Assembly (NCBI RefSeq): GCF_002140915.1
Contig: NZ_NGKU01000001.1
Location: forward strand, 2,116,738-2,180,737
Length of the DNA stretch: 64,000 nucleotides
Direction of reading: 5' to 3'
From: Candidatus Enterococcus testudinis
GTDB taxonomy: Bacteria > Bacillota > Bacilli > Lactobacillales > Enterococcaceae
Position 1 is the stretch's first letter; every line of letters starts with the position of its first letter. The notes under the pieces are model-generated. The model was not told the origin of the DNA. It did no database searches and worked only from the letters and a program-made list of their open reading frames with translations. Below, one piece after another: positions 52,858-61,839 of the stretch. A program made the translations under genes and the position numbers.

Positions 52858-52870
52858 GATATCCACCTCA

Positions 52871-53089
52871 CTACTGACTTACAACATTGAAATAAAGTAC
52901 GCGACCCCAATCGGTATTTTTGATGGCATCTTTCGCAGTCTTGACTGCCTGTTCTTTATCTTCGGCTGTGGTCTCAAATACAAGTTGTATGCCTTTTTTT
53001 TCTTTAAAAGTAAATGTAGCATCGCCTGCTAGTCCTTCTAATAATTGTTTGATATTGTCTTGCTGCATAGCTGAATTTACAATGATCAT
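52871..53089 (-). CDS. Small protein of unknown function in PTS operon
   Basis: A 72-residue soluble protein with a mixed alpha/beta pattern (MIIVNSAMQQDNIKQLLEGL, then FTFKEKKGIQLVFETTAEDKEQAVKTAKDAIKN). I do not recognise the family. The start is set at ATG 53089 with GGAGG 6 nt upstream. It lies between the EIIC gene and a small membrane protein gene, behind a perfect hairpin (53113-53144). Confidence 0.65.
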   Translation of the reverse strand: MIIVNSAMQQDNIKQLLEGLAGDATFTFKEKKGIQLVFETTAEDKEQAVKTAKDAIKNTDWGRVLYFNVVSQ

Positions 53090-53112
53090 ACTACTTCCTC
53101 CTATAAAATCAT

Positions 53113-53144
53113 ACATCTAGATGGACGATTTCGCCCATCTAGAT
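53113..53144. terminator. Intercistronic hairpin after the EIIC gene
   Basis: CATCTAGATGG and CCATCTAGATG form a perfect 11-bp stem around about 10 nt. On the minus strand it is followed by TATGATTTTAT, not a strong T-run, so it may be a partial terminator or an RNA-stability element inside the operon. Confidence 0.55.
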
Positions 53145-53152
53145 GATTTTTT

Positions 53153-54550
53153 TTAGTTGTCTTGATCTGCAGGATTGATTTTATTCGCTGCAATGATAAA
53201 TGGTGCCCAAATCAACAATGCTACGGCTAGATTGACAATCGTTAGGATGATTGCGCGCCAATCCCCACCAGTTGCTAAGAAACCACTGATAATCGTAGGC
53301 ATAACCCAAATAACATTCACTACTACTGGCGCAACTAAACCTAGCGTTGTTGCCGCATAAGCAATTGTTGCTGTTACCAATGGTGCCACGATAAATGGAA
53401 TGATAAACAATGGGTTCAATACGATAGGCAGACCGAACATAACCGGTTCATTGATATTGAACAAACCAGGCCCGATCCCTAATTTACCCACTGTTTTGTA
53501 ATCTGCACGTTTAGAGAAAAGCAAGATGGCAATCAAGAGCATCAACGTAACACCTGCGCCACCAGGCCATACAAAGGCTTCAAATGAGCCCGCAACCCAT
53601 TTATAAGGAGCCGCTTCACCTAATTGATAAGCATTCGTATTTTCAACCATTGCAACACCATAAATCGATTGCAATACTGGTGACATAATGTTGGTGCCGT
53701 GAAGGCCGAAGAACCATAAAACGTGTACCAATAGTACAATAATAAAGACTGCGAAATACCCTTGTGACAAACCAAGTAATGGTTTTTGGATAGACTCTGA
53801 AATCCAATCGATCAATGGCATTCCTACAAATCGTTCAAATACATAGTAGATTAAACCTGATGCATATAGACCAGCAATCCCAGGAATGATGGCAGCGAAT
53901 GCACGTGATACTGCCGGTGGAACTGAGTCTGGCATTTTAATAATAATATTCTTTTGCATCAACTTCGCAAAAATGATGACAGATAGAAATCCGAAAATAA
54001 TAGCTGTAAATAACCCAGATCCGCCCATATATGCGCTAAATGGGAAGTAGCCCCAGCCTGCAGCACTGATTGTTGACCCGTCAGCTGCAAAACCAGAAGT
54101 TGCGCTTGTGTTGTTGATCATATCTAACACATTTGTTGGCAATGCTTCTTCTAATGTCAATGATAATGACGCTGATTGTGGAATACCCATAATAAATGCT
54201 GCTAAAGAAACCAGCGCCCCTGACAAAGCATCAACATTATAAGCTTTTGCTAAATTGTATCCGAATGATGCAGAGAAAATAACGGCCATAATTGCCAATG
54301 TCCCAGTCCAAACCAGTCCATTGATCCCGATAACTGGGGTAAAGAATTTCGTAATGGCATTATCAGCACCTAAATACGTATTAGGAAAATCACGCATAAA
54401 GGCATTCAAAAGAACTGCGATCGCACCAGCCATTGTTGCAGGCATCATACCGATAAAGGCATCACGTAATGCAACCAAGTGTTTTTGTGAACCAATTCTC
54501 GCGGCTACAGGGAGAATATGTTTCTCCATCCAACTTGTTAATCCATCCAT
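53153..54550 (-). CDS. celB: PTS EIIC, lactose/cellobiose family
   Basis: A 465-residue membrane permease with about ten membrane segments. The hallmark NINEPVMFGLPIVLNP at about 363-378 carries the substrate-site residues of the Lac/Cel EIIC family, and HGTNIMSPVLQSIY near 280 is also conserved. It moves a disaccharide, probably a beta-glucoside such as cellobiose or chitobiose, with phosphorylation. The sugar cannot be fixed by sequence. AGGAGG precedes the ATG by 7 nt. It follows EIIA by 81 nt. Confidence 0.93.
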   Translation of the reverse strand: MDGLTSWMEKHILPVAARIGSQKHLVALRDAFIGMMPATMAGAIAVLLNAFMRDFPNTYLGADNAITKFFTPVIGINGLVWTGTLAIMAVIFSASFGYNLAKAYNVDALSGALVSLAAFIMGIPQSASLSLTLEEALPTNVLDMINNTSATSGFAADGSTISAAGWGYFPFSAYMGGSGLFTAIIFGFLSVIIFAKLMQKNIIIKMPDSVPPAVSRAFAAIIPGIAGLYASGLIYYVFERFVGMPLIDWISESIQKPLLGLSQGYFAVFIIVLLVHVLWFFGLHGTNIMSPVLQSIYGVAMVENTNAYQLGEAAPYKWVAGSFEAFVWPGGAGVTLMLLIAILLFSKRADYKTVGKLGIGPGLFNINEPVMFGLPIVLNPLFIIPFIVAPLVTATIAYAATTLGLVAPVVVNVIWVMPTIISGFLATGGDWRAIILTIVNLAVALLIWAPFIIAANKINPADQDN

Positions 54551-54631
54551 TTTAATTCCTCCTATAAGTCCTATTCGTCAAAGAAGATTTTCTTGATTCA
54601 TCGACAATAACTACTTCTATCCGTTCAAAGA

Positions 54632-54949
54632 TTATTCGTTATTTAGACGTCGATAGACATCAATGATTTCTTTCGCTAAATCGGTAAATGCGATTGATGT
54701 CATTAAGTGGTCTTGCGAGTGCACTGTTAGTAAAGTGACAGTCATATGATTGCCTTGCGCTTCTTGCGTTAATAATCCTGTTTGAGAATGGTGCGCCTCA
54801 ACCAATGATGCTTCAGCATCTTTGATTTTCGCATCTGCTAATTCAAAGTTGCCTTCTTTCGCTGCAGCGATTGCTTCCATTGCATCACTCTTGGCATTTC
54901 CCCCATACATGATCAATCCCATAATGGCTTCCAAATTTTGCTCATCCAT
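54632..54949 (-). CDS. celC: PTS EIIA, lactose/cellobiose family
   Basis: A 105-residue phosphocarrier. Residues about 5-100 form a helical bundle; the phospho-acceptor His lies in LLTVHSQDHLMTS (about 71-83), and GGNAKSDAMEAI and AHHSQTGLLTQEAQG are typical of the family. It passes phosphate from HPr to EIIB. AAGGAGG precedes the ATG by 10 nt, and it follows EIIB by 35 nt. Confidence 0.94.
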   Translation of the reverse strand: MDEQNLEAIMGLIMYGGNAKSDAMEAIAAAKEGNFELADAKIKDAEASLVEAHHSQTGLLTQEAQGNHMTVTLLTVHSQDHLMTSIAFTDLAKEIIDVYRRLNNE

Positions 54950-54984
54950 CTTAAAAAATCCTCCTTACACTTCCATACATTTAT

Positions 54985-55302
54985 TTATTTCATTAAGCTT
55001 TCAGCTTGCGCCAAAACTTTTTCGCCATTCATCATGCCATAATCTGCCATGTTGATGACTTCTAAAGGAATTCCTTTAGGTGCTAATTTTTGTTCAAATT
55101 GCGATTTCATGAATCGAACTTGTGGTCCTAACAACAAGACATCTACTGGTTTTGATTCTAAATGCTGATCTGCTTCTGAAGCTGAAACAGCGAAGATGTC
55201 TGCTTCCATACCTTTTGCTTCTGCTGCTTTTTGCATTTTGGTCACCAATAAACTGGTACTCATTCCTGCTGAACAAACAAGCATAATTGTTTTTTTAGCC
55301 AT
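54985..55302 (-). CDS. celA: PTS EIIB, lactose/cellobiose family
   Basis: A 105-residue phosphotransfer protein. The phospho-acceptor Cys is near residue 10 in IMLVCSAGMSTSLLV, followed by LLGPQVRFM typical of the Cel/Lic group. It phosphorylates the sugar during EIIC-mediated import. AAAGGAG precedes the ATG by 9 nt. First gene of the operon, behind a sigma-54-type promoter. Confidence 0.94.
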   Translation of the reverse strand: MAKKTIMLVCSAGMSTSLLVTKMQKAAEAKGMEADIFAVSASEADQHLESKPVDVLLLGPQVRFMKSQFEQKLAPKGIPLEVINMADYGMMNGEKVLAQAESLMK

Positions 55303-55345
55303 TGTGTATTCGCTCCTTTCTGTTGATGGTTACACTTAACTATAA

Positions 55346-55361
55346 AGCAAAAAACGTGCCA
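55346..55361 (-). promoter_or_regulatory. Sigma-54 (RpoN/SigL) promoter of the PTS operon
   Basis: On the minus strand TGGCACGTTTTTTGCT matches the -24/-12 consensus in full: GG and GC are spaced correctly, with TTGC. It lies 44-59 nt before the celA start. The LevR-type activator encoded just upstream is the expected partner. Confidence 0.9.
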
Positions 55362-55414
55362 AAAAAAAATCAGCTCAAACCTTGCTATATCAAAGGTCTG
55401 AACCAATTTTCATT

Positions 55415-55445
55415 TTACACACTCACTGAATTCTCATTACACACT
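55415..55445 (-). promoter_or_regulatory. Direct repeats, candidate activator sites for the PTS operon
   Basis: AGTGTGTAA (minus strand) occurs at 55415-55423 and 55437-55445, exactly 22 bp (about two helical turns) apart, 54 to 84 bp upstream of the -24 element. A third copy lies at 58169-58177, before the activator gene itself. The right copy also forms an inverted repeat with TTGTGTG at 55450-55456. Binding by the LevR-type activator is inference. Confidence 0.55.
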
Positions 55446-58151
55446 AATATTGTGTGCGGATTCATGATAATTTTTGATTTCGTTTTCCAAAAACATTTGC
55501 GTCAAGTAAGCAATCTCATCTTCCGAGATTTTGATTTGATAATTTTTCTCGATTTGCAGTAAGTGGGTGCGCAGCACATCATTTTCGATGCGGTAGCGTT
55601 TCTGAAATACTGCTAAGTCTTTAAATTGGCGGCTCGGTTCTTTTTTCAATAAGCTTTCCACCAAGAAAGCCAAGTGGATAACTAAACCTGCATCGACAGT
55701 CGGCTCCACAATGACATGCAGCTGGTTTTGGATTTGATGGACGATTTTTTGCAGACTTTCAATCAAATGATAGACCGATCCGACATGGGTCAATGTATTT
55801 TCTAAGGATCGGACGATTTTATCGATCGGTACTTCATCTGAAACGATTCGTTTCAACACGTTCAGTCGATCATCATCAAATACATCATAGGCGGAAAAGA
55901 AAGGAATGTTTTGATAATCGATTTCCACCGTTCCGGCAATTGCCTTGATTTCATATTCTTCTAATAAGCCATCGATATGTTTTTTAAAGGTTTCCTTCTC
56001 AATAAATTGCATTTGGATCACTTCTACTTGCGCTTGATCGACCACTGGGAAAATTCTTTGATACAGTTTTGCAGCAACGCCTTCTCCTGTAAAACAAGTC
56101 ACGATCACAGCTTTTTTCGTGCCTTTTGCCTCGTGAACTGTTCGGAATTGTTCTTGAACGATCGTTTCAAAGGATCGTTGGATGTTTTGGTAGATATCTT
56201 CTAAACTGCGGCCACTATCAGCCATTCGTAAAGCTTCTAAGACGATCATCGTGCTTGTCATCGAAATCGCTTTGGTGCGAATGCCTGTTTCTTCAAACAG
56301 TAAATTGGCAAATGAATTGAGTGACCCCATGTCCGTCAATAATAAAATGCCATTGCTAAGTCGTTCTTTGTTGTCGGCCACGAATGCAAGTAACGCATCA
56401 TACATATGTCCGACTGACATATCCAGCGACATGTTCATCGCATGACCGCTTTTGGTTCCTAACAGTTCTTGCGCTGCTGCTAGCATACTGCTAGCCGTTG
56501 CAGTGCCATGCATCAAAACGATGATTTCGATTTTTTCCAATGGCAAATCCACAGCTGGTTTCACTTGAATAGCTAAGAACATGCTGATAAAACCAATCTC
56601 ATCAAAAGGAATCTCTACATCTTGCTCTTCTTCGATGATCGTTGAAAGATCCATCGCCACTTGAAATTCTGATTTCAGGTTTTTGCGTACCGTATTTAAA
56701 TCGGGATGAACGATCATATGGCCATCTTTGACACGCTCCAATGTACTTTGCAAGTGTAAGGCAAAGGCAAAACGGGCTTTTTCACTGTAGCTGCGAGACA
56801 AATCTTGTTCGGCAATATCATATAAGCGATTGGTCAAACGCCAGATATCTTCAGGAATCAATTCTTTATGCACGGGGTTTTGAATCAATTCTTCCACATA
56901 CTTTTCGAAATACGCATCGACATCTTTAGAAATCAAATTTTCCAAGTCGACGTTCTCGACGCCTGTTTCAATCAGTGAACTGACTTTTTCTTCGATCTCA
57001 TTATAGACTTGCATATTGCGTTGAGGATCGTGGGACCAGACAATATCTTGATCCCCTGGCTCAAAGCGCATAAAGTCGCCCTTTCCTTCCAAAAAACGAT
57101 CCAAGCGCTCGGATAATTCTTTGATTTTCAGCAATCCTTTTTGCACTTGCAAGGAGCAATCTTCCTTACGGATCAACAAATTCTTTTTGCCGTACGTCCG
57201 GTAGTGTAAGAATGCTTTGGCACAAACCAATTTCAGATCTCGCTTGATTTGACCAATGTTGCCCTCCGCATCATAGAGCATAAACGCCAAAATCGCATCC
57301 CGCTCCACATCGATCCGTTGATTCAGTCGTGTCGCTTCTTGTTTGATAAATAAAGAGATGATTTCATAGCGTTCATCTAATGAACGACTTTCCACATTAG
57401 GCAATGTGATGGCCATTGGAATCCGCCGATTGAAGGTGGTCAAAAAATTCGTTGAAGATTCTGTCGTGGCACCAATGATTTGAACGGACGCCTCATAGAC
57501 TTGGTTGCTTTCCCCCAATGGTCGATAAACACCTTTATCAATAAAGGTAAACAACATTTCCTGACCTTCCGGCGGTAAGCGGTGAATTTCATCTAAAAAT
57601 AAGATGCCGCCATCCGCTTTGGACATCAAGCCTGGACTATCTTCTGCAGCTCCAGTATAGGCACCTTTTTTGATTCCGAAAATATGGCCAAACAACAGTT
57701 GCGGGTTTTGTGCATAGTCGGCACAGTTAAAGGACACGAAAGGCGCATCTTTTTTCAACATTTTTGATTCAACAGCAAAATGATACATACATTCTGCGAA
57801 CATTGATTTCCCAGTTCCTGTTTCGCCAAAAATGATGGTATGCAATCCGCGAGGCGGATATAAAATGGCCGCTTTGGCTTGTTGGATGCTGACTTTTAAC
57901 GAAGCTTGAACACCAACCAAACTTTCAAAACTTACTTCAGAGGAAATATCGACGTGAACTGTTTCTTCTAAAGGTTCATAGACCACAGGTCGACCCGAAC
58001 GCTTGCCGATTTTGCTTTCTTTATATAATTCACTGAGATAGCGGCTTGCATTGCTGCGATCGATTTGCAAGATGTTTGCGACATCCACCGCAGTCAATCC
58101 TTGTTTATGCAGTTCAATCGTTTGAAAAATCTCTTCCTTACGAGAGTTCAC
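55437..58151 (-). CDS. LevR/CelR-type sigma-54 activator with PTS regulation domains
   Basis: A 904-residue transcription activator. It has an N-terminal DNA-binding helix-turn-helix (about 15-60, VDVANILQIDRSNASRYL), an AAA+ domain (about 75-320) with Walker A GETGTGKS, the sigma-54 contact loop GAYTGA (GAFTGA type) and Walker B ILFLDEIHRL, a first PRD domain (about 455-560), an EIIA-Man-like domain (about 565-700, IVLMHGTATASSM), an EIIB-like domain (about 705-800, VTCFTGEGVAA, with its Cys) and a second PRD domain (about 820-900). HPr and EIIB probably phosphorylate the PRDs. The start is GTG with GAGGAGG 7 nt upstream. It precedes the PTS operon and the sites it is expected to bind. Confidence 0.93.
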   Translation of the reverse strand: MNSRKEEIFQTIELHKQGLTAVDVANILQIDRSNASRYLSELYKESKIGKRSGRPVVYEPLEETVHVDISSEVSFESLVGVQASLKVSIQQAKAAILYPPRGLHTIIFGETGTGKSMFAECMYHFAVESKMLKKDAPFVSFNCADYAQNPQLLFGHIFGIKKGAYTGAAEDSPGLMSKADGGILFLDEIHRLPPEGQEMLFTFIDKGVYRPLGESNQVYEASVQIIGATTESSTNFLTTFNRRIPMAITLPNVESRSLDERYEIISLFIKQEATRLNQRIDVERDAILAFMLYDAEGNIGQIKRDLKLVCAKAFLHYRTYGKKNLLIRKEDCSLQVQKGLLKIKELSERLDRFLEGKGDFMRFEPGDQDIVWSHDPQRNMQVYNEIEEKVSSLIETGVENVDLENLISKDVDAYFEKYVEELIQNPVHKELIPEDIWRLTNRLYDIAEQDLSRSYSEKARFAFALHLQSTLERVKDGHMIVHPDLNTVRKNLKSEFQVAMDLSTIIEEEQDVEIPFDEIGFISMFLAIQVKPAVDLPLEKIEIIVLMHGTATASSMLAAAQELLGTKSGHAMNMSLDMSVGHMYDALLAFVADNKERLSNGILLLTDMGSLNSFANLLFEETGIRTKAISMTSTMIVLEALRMADSGRSLEDIYQNIQRSFETIVQEQFRTVHEAKGTKKAVIVTCFTGEGVAAKLYQRIFPVVDQAQVEVIQMQFIEKETFKKHIDGLLEEYEIKAIAGTVEIDYQNIPFFSAYDVFDDDRLNVLKRIVSDEVPIDKIVRSLENTLTHVGSVYHLIESLQKIVHQIQNQLHVIVEPTVDAGLVIHLAFLVESLLKKEPSRQFKDLAVFQKRYRIENDVLRTHLLQIEKNYQIKISEDEIAYLTQMFLENEIKNYHESAHNISV

Positions 58152-58201
58152 TCAAAAGCCTCCTCATGTTACACACTATTTTTTCCACTTTTAATGGTAA
58201 C

Positions 58202-58228
58202 ACAAAAAGACGCTCAATGGCGTCTTTT
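58202..58228 (-). terminator. Terminator after the DEAD-box helicase gene
   Basis: AAAGACGC and GCGTCTTT pair around CATTGA, followed by TTG on the minus strand. It overlaps the last codons of the gene. Confidence 0.75.
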
Positions 58229-59488
58229 CCCTTTGTCTTTTCGGTTTTTTTGTTTCTTTTTGGCTTTTTTTACGGGAGTGTGTAAATTTTCAGGCGTTTT
58301 CACGGAAGTTTTCTGCACAGTTTTAGTTTTCACACGTTTTACAGGATCGGAATTGACCGCTGGCGCTTCAGTGTGTAACGCTCCACCGTGTAGAAAGACT
58401 TCTTCCAACGTAATATCCAATTGCTTCGCGATTTTCTTCAAATCTTTCAGTGAATGATCTTGAACGATCGTGACAACCGTTCCTTCTTTGCCCATTCGAC
58501 CCACACGACCGGCCCGATGCAGATACGATTCTTTATCTAAAGGAACATCGGTGTTGATCACATAAGGCAAATCATGGATATCTAATCCTCGGGCTGCAAC
58601 ATCTGTCGTTAGCAGTTGGCGGACTTTTCCTTGTCTAAAGCTTTCTAGTGCACCGCGCCTGGCTAATTTGTTTTGGTCTGAAGCCAATGTCGCTACGGGC
58701 AATCCATGATACAATAATTTTTCCTCAGCGTTGCCCATTGCACTCAGCTCATTAAAGAAGACCAATCCTTGAAACGCCGGCAAATGCGCCAATCGCCGTA
58801 ATCCATCAACGATTCTTCGTTGCGGATAATCCAAATAATAATGGTGGATCAGCCCTTTGCTTTGGTCCTCAGCAGTCACATCGATAATGATAGGTGTTGT
58901 ATGCACCAATGGTTGGATTTCTGTTATTACTTCATTGGCAGTTGCCGAAAAGAAACTGCGTTGTGCTTCCTTGGTCAATGTCTGATTGATCTTAGCAGCT
59001 AACCCCAGCTGTCCTTCTTTTAATAATTGGTCGACTTCATCTAATACTAGCATCTCGATCTGCTGGCTTTTGATTTTTTTGGCTTTGATCAATTCTAAGA
59101 CTCGACCAGGGGTTCCGACTAAAACTTCTGGCTTTGCTTTCAATTTTTCTACCTGACGTTTGGTGTTGGCTCCGCCAATCAATGGTTGAACAGTCAAATC
59201 GATGGCTTGTCCCCATGTGCGTGCGACCTCGGTCACTTGCATGGCCAATTCTTGCGATGAAGTCAAAATCAACAATTGATTGCCTTCATTTGGTTTTACT
59301 TTACCTAAAAGTGGTAAGAGATACGCCAAGGTTTTGCCGGAACCGGTTGGCGAAATACCAATCAGAGACTGACCTTTTGCTAATGGTCCATAGACCTTTT
59401 CTTGAATCAAAGAAGGGGTGGTGAATCCAGCTTCTTGCCATAGCGTTTGCCAGTTTTCTGGCCACGTCGTCGTTGTAAATTCTGTCAT
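58214..59488 (-). CDS. DEAD-box RNA helicase (DEVD variant)
   Basis: A 424-residue helicase. Domain 1 has a Q-motif-like WQEAGFTTPSLIQ (about 15-28), Walker A SPTGSGKT (about 46-53), motif II DEVD in LVLDEVDQLL (about 150-153) and SAT (about 180-182). Domain 2 has TDVAARGLDIHDLPYVIN and HRAGRVGRMGKEG (about 320-332). The tail is Lys/Arg-rich (about 400-424) and could bind RNA. It unwinds or remodels RNA, possibly in ribosome assembly or cold growth; the exact orthologue is not resolved. It starts 11 nt after the Gfo/Idh gene. Confidence 0.92.
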   Translation of the reverse strand: MTEFTTTTWPENWQTLWQEAGFTTPSLIQEKVYGPLAKGQSLIGISPTGSGKTLAYLLPLLGKVKPNEGNQLLILTSSQELAMQVTEVARTWGQAIDLTVQPLIGGANTKRQVEKLKAKPEVLVGTPGRVLELIKAKKIKSQQIEMLVLDEVDQLLKEGQLGLAAKINQTLTKEAQRSFFSATANEVITEIQPLVHTTPIIIDVTAEDQSKGLIHHYYLDYPQRRIVDGLRRLAHLPAFQGLVFFNELSAMGNAEEKLLYHGLPVATLASDQNKLARRGALESFRQGKVRQLLTTDVAARGLDIHDLPYVINTDVPLDKESYLHRAGRVGRMGKEGTVVTIVQDHSLKDLKKIAKQLDITLEEVFLHGGALHTEAPAVNSDPVKRVKTKTVQKTSVKTPENLHTPVKKAKKKQKNRKDKGKRRH

Positions 59489-59499
59489 TTAGTCCATTC

Positions 59500-60501
59500 C
59501 TACTCTTGGTCTGCATCAAAATTGATGTCAGCTTGTTTTCTCATTAAATAAATCGTTTCGTTGACACTGCGGGCTAATTCAACCCACTCTTCATAGCGTT
59601 TTCCTTGGATCGGATTGGTGCTGTTTTCGATCACATCTGCAAAATCATTGGCTTCTTCCACCATTGGGTTGGCTTTTGCATCTACCGCCAACGTTTGCGT
59701 ATCCGTTTCTGACCGACCATAAAAAGTCGCTTCTTCAATAGCATTGACCGCATTTAAATCCAATGTGCCGTTGTCAAAGTAGATTTCCGAGCGCAGATTG
59801 GCATTGACGATTTTCCCAGTTTGGATCGTGACATCGAAGGCGGGATACCGCAATACGGCCGTGCCAATACCATCGACACCTGTAGACAGCTTGCGGGCAA
59901 AATAATGGATCCCTTCTGGTTTACCGAACCATGCCAAAGCTGCATAAATAGTGTAGACACCTAAGTCTGCCAACGCCCCGCCAGAAAAATGCGGAGAAAA
60001 AATATTTGGTTCTTCGCCAGCCAATACTGCATCATAGCGAGAAGAATATTTCATATAAGTGAAGTTGGCGCCAATAATTGCACCTTTCGTTGGCAAGAAA
60101 TCTGCCACTGTTTGGAAACTCTTTTCATGGATATTGCGGGCTGCTTCAAAAAATAGTACCTGTTTCTGACTTGCTAATTCGATGATTTCAGCCATTTCTT
60201 TCGGTGTTGAAAAAGCAGGTTTTTCAACGATGACGTGTTTGCCGGCAAGAATGGCTTGTTTGGCTTGTTCAAAGTGCAAGCTATTTGGGGAAGCGATATA
60301 GACGGTATCAATCTCATCTAATCCAAAAAAACGCAGCAAATCTGTTTCGTAGAGAACTTCGCCATACTTTTTGCCGAATGCTTCGGCTTTTTCTAAAGTT
60401 CTTGAATACACTGCCCGTAAACGGTAACGTTTGGTTTGGTGGGCCGCTTCAACAAACTGATCAGTTATCCAGTTGGTACCGATAATGCCTAAATGAATCA
60501 T
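59500..60501 (-). CDS. Gfo/Idh/MocA family oxidoreductase
   Basis: A 333-residue NAD(P)-dependent oxidoreductase. The Rossmann part starts LGIIGTNWITDQFVEAAHQT (about 3-22), with the conserved EKP (about 96-98 in VIVEKPAFSTPKEM). The C-terminal part carries GGALADLGVYTIYAALAWFG, in which the Asp-Tyr pair is typical of sugar-alcohol or sugar substrates. The substrate is not known. The ATG overlaps the sfsA stop by 4 nt (ATGA). Confidence 0.9.
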   Translation of the reverse strand: MIHLGIIGTNWITDQFVEAAHQTKRYRLRAVYSRTLEKAEAFGKKYGEVLYETDLLRFFGLDEIDTVYIASPNSLHFEQAKQAILAGKHVIVEKPAFSTPKEMAEIIELASQKQVLFFEAARNIHEKSFQTVADFLPTKGAIIGANFTYMKYSSRYDAVLAGEEPNIFSPHFSGGALADLGVYTIYAALAWFGKPEGIHYFARKLSTGVDGIGTAVLRYPAFDVTIQTGKIVNANLRSEIYFDNGTLDLNAVNAIEEATFYGRSETDTQTLAVDAKANPMVEEANDFADVIENSTNPIQGKRYEEWVELARSVNETIYLMRKQADINFDADQE

Positions 60502-61250
60502 AATAACGCCTTCTTTCCTTCATCAATATTTGGATCAATAAATGGTGCATCTACATCAAATGGTATCTGTGATAGAAGTTTGATTTCTCCTTCCTGAACG
60601 TGACAATTATAGGCCAGGACAGCTACACCTTCTGATTGGGCTTGTGTGATGACAGCTGCCAATGCTGGCTGCATGTCGCGGTGGATCGTCGCGACGTCTA
60701 CCGCTTCAAATTGAATCATAAATAAGACTGCTGCATAATACCCCGCCTGTTTGGCTTGCATCAATTCATTGACATGTTTCAGACCTCGAATCGTCGGTGC
60801 ATCTGGAAACGCCCCAACCCGATTGTTTTCTAGCGTCATCCCTTTGACTTCCACAAAACCCATTTCACCTTGATCGGTTTCAAGATAAAAATCAAATTTC
60901 GATTGCCCATAAACGACTTCTCGACGCAACAAAACAATTTCACCCTGTAAGTCAGGTAATTGTATTTGTCCATCCAATATGCCTTCATAAGCCAATTGAT
61001 TTGGTACCTGACTATCAATGTTGATCCATTGGTCTTGCTTTTTGACCGCAATCAAATCATACTTGGTCTTTCTTTTGGGATTGTCCCAATACTGAAGTAC
61101 GACGGGTGCGCCTTTTATCAGCACTTCTTTGCCTCGTCCTGTGTTTTTGACATGAACGACGACCTCTTCACCTGTGACCAAACGACAACGAGCAACAAAT
61201 CGATTCTCTCTTATCATAAAAAAGGCCCTAACGACATTCGGGTAGTTCAC
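60498..61250 (-). CDS. sfsA: SfsA family DNA/RNA nuclease-like protein
   Basis: A 250-residue soluble protein. The N-terminal OB-like part (NRFVARCRLVTGEEVVVHVKNTGRGKEVL, about 16-45) and the nuclease-like core SKFDFYLETDQGEMGFVEVKGMTLE (about 122-147, with the D...E.K metal motif) are the marks of SfsA. E. coli SfsA was first seen as a sugar-fermentation stimulator; the fold suggests a nuclease. The start is GTG at 61250, with AGGTG 6 nt upstream. First gene of the sfsA-Gfo/Idh-DEAD unit. Confidence 0.9.
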   Translation of the reverse strand: MNYPNVVRAFFMIRENRFVARCRLVTGEEVVVHVKNTGRGKEVLIKGAPVVLQYWDNPKRKTKYDLIAVKKQDQWINIDSQVPNQLAYEGILDGQIQLPDLQGEIVLLRREVVYGQSKFDFYLETDQGEMGFVEVKGMTLENNRVGAFPDAPTIRGLKHVNELMQAKQAGYYAAVLFMIQFEAVDVATIHRDMQPALAAVITQAQSEGVAVLAYNCHVQEGEIKLLSQIPFDVDAPFIDPNIDEGKKALL

Positions 61251-61340
61251 TTCATCACCTATTCTTTTGTATCATAGCATAGTTTTCTAAAAACTTCTAA
61301 AGTTCAAACTAAAGTACCATGTTTTTTTACTTCCTCATGG

Positions 61341-61346
61341 TATACT
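61341..61346 (+). promoter_or_regulatory. -10 element for the DUF4828 gene
   Basis: TATACT preceded by TGG (TGn-extended -10, from 61338). No clear -35 is seen. It lies 78 nt before the GTG start. Confidence 0.5.
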
Positions 61347-61423
61347 AGTTTCAACAATTTTACCACTTCATTGGCCAATTTTTTGATTGGCTAGCGAAAG
61401 GAATTTAGATAGGACGTGAATGT

Positions 61424-61768
61424 GTGAAAAAGAAATCCTTATTGATTGGCTTATCATTGGCGACAGGTTTTGTCAGCTCCCTCCTGTTAAGAAAAGAAAA
61501 ACAAAAACATGAGATTCGACAAAACTTCATTGGCAAATGGCAATTTACTTCTAAAATGAAAGAACCGATCATAGTTGAGATTGGGGCCGATTATACCTTA
61601 TCCATAGAAGAAAAAACGATTCCTACCACGATTGTTGAATTATCGCCAACGCGCCTTGTGTTGTTAGATTCCTTTGGTTACCATTTGGTTTTTGAACAAA
61701 AGGGCGCTGTGATCACACTTTATGATGAGGCAGAAGATACCCATTATTCCCTTAAGAAATGTGCATGA
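61424..61768 (+). CDS. DUF4828 protein
   Basis: A 114-residue protein with a hydrophobic N-terminus (about 5-22; signal or membrane anchor) and a small beta-rich part: FIGKWQFTSKMKEPIIVEIGADYTLSIEEKTIP, resembling a lipocalin-like or DUF4828 layout. The family is found in enterococci and relatives and has no known function. The start is GTG at 61424; the ribosome site AGGA is weak and 9 nt away. It is a single-gene unit. Confidence 0.7.
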   Translation: MKKKSLLIGLSLATGFVSSLLLRKEKQKHEIRQNFIGKWQFTSKMKEPIIVEIGADYTLSIEEKTIPTTIVELSPTRLVLLDSFGYHLVFEQKGAVITLYDEAEDTHYSLKKCA

Positions 61769-61839
61769 GCTCTTCATTTTTTCTTCACAATTTCTTCCGT
61801 GAATACTCAGACTTTTTCCCAGCATTTCTACTGGGTTCA

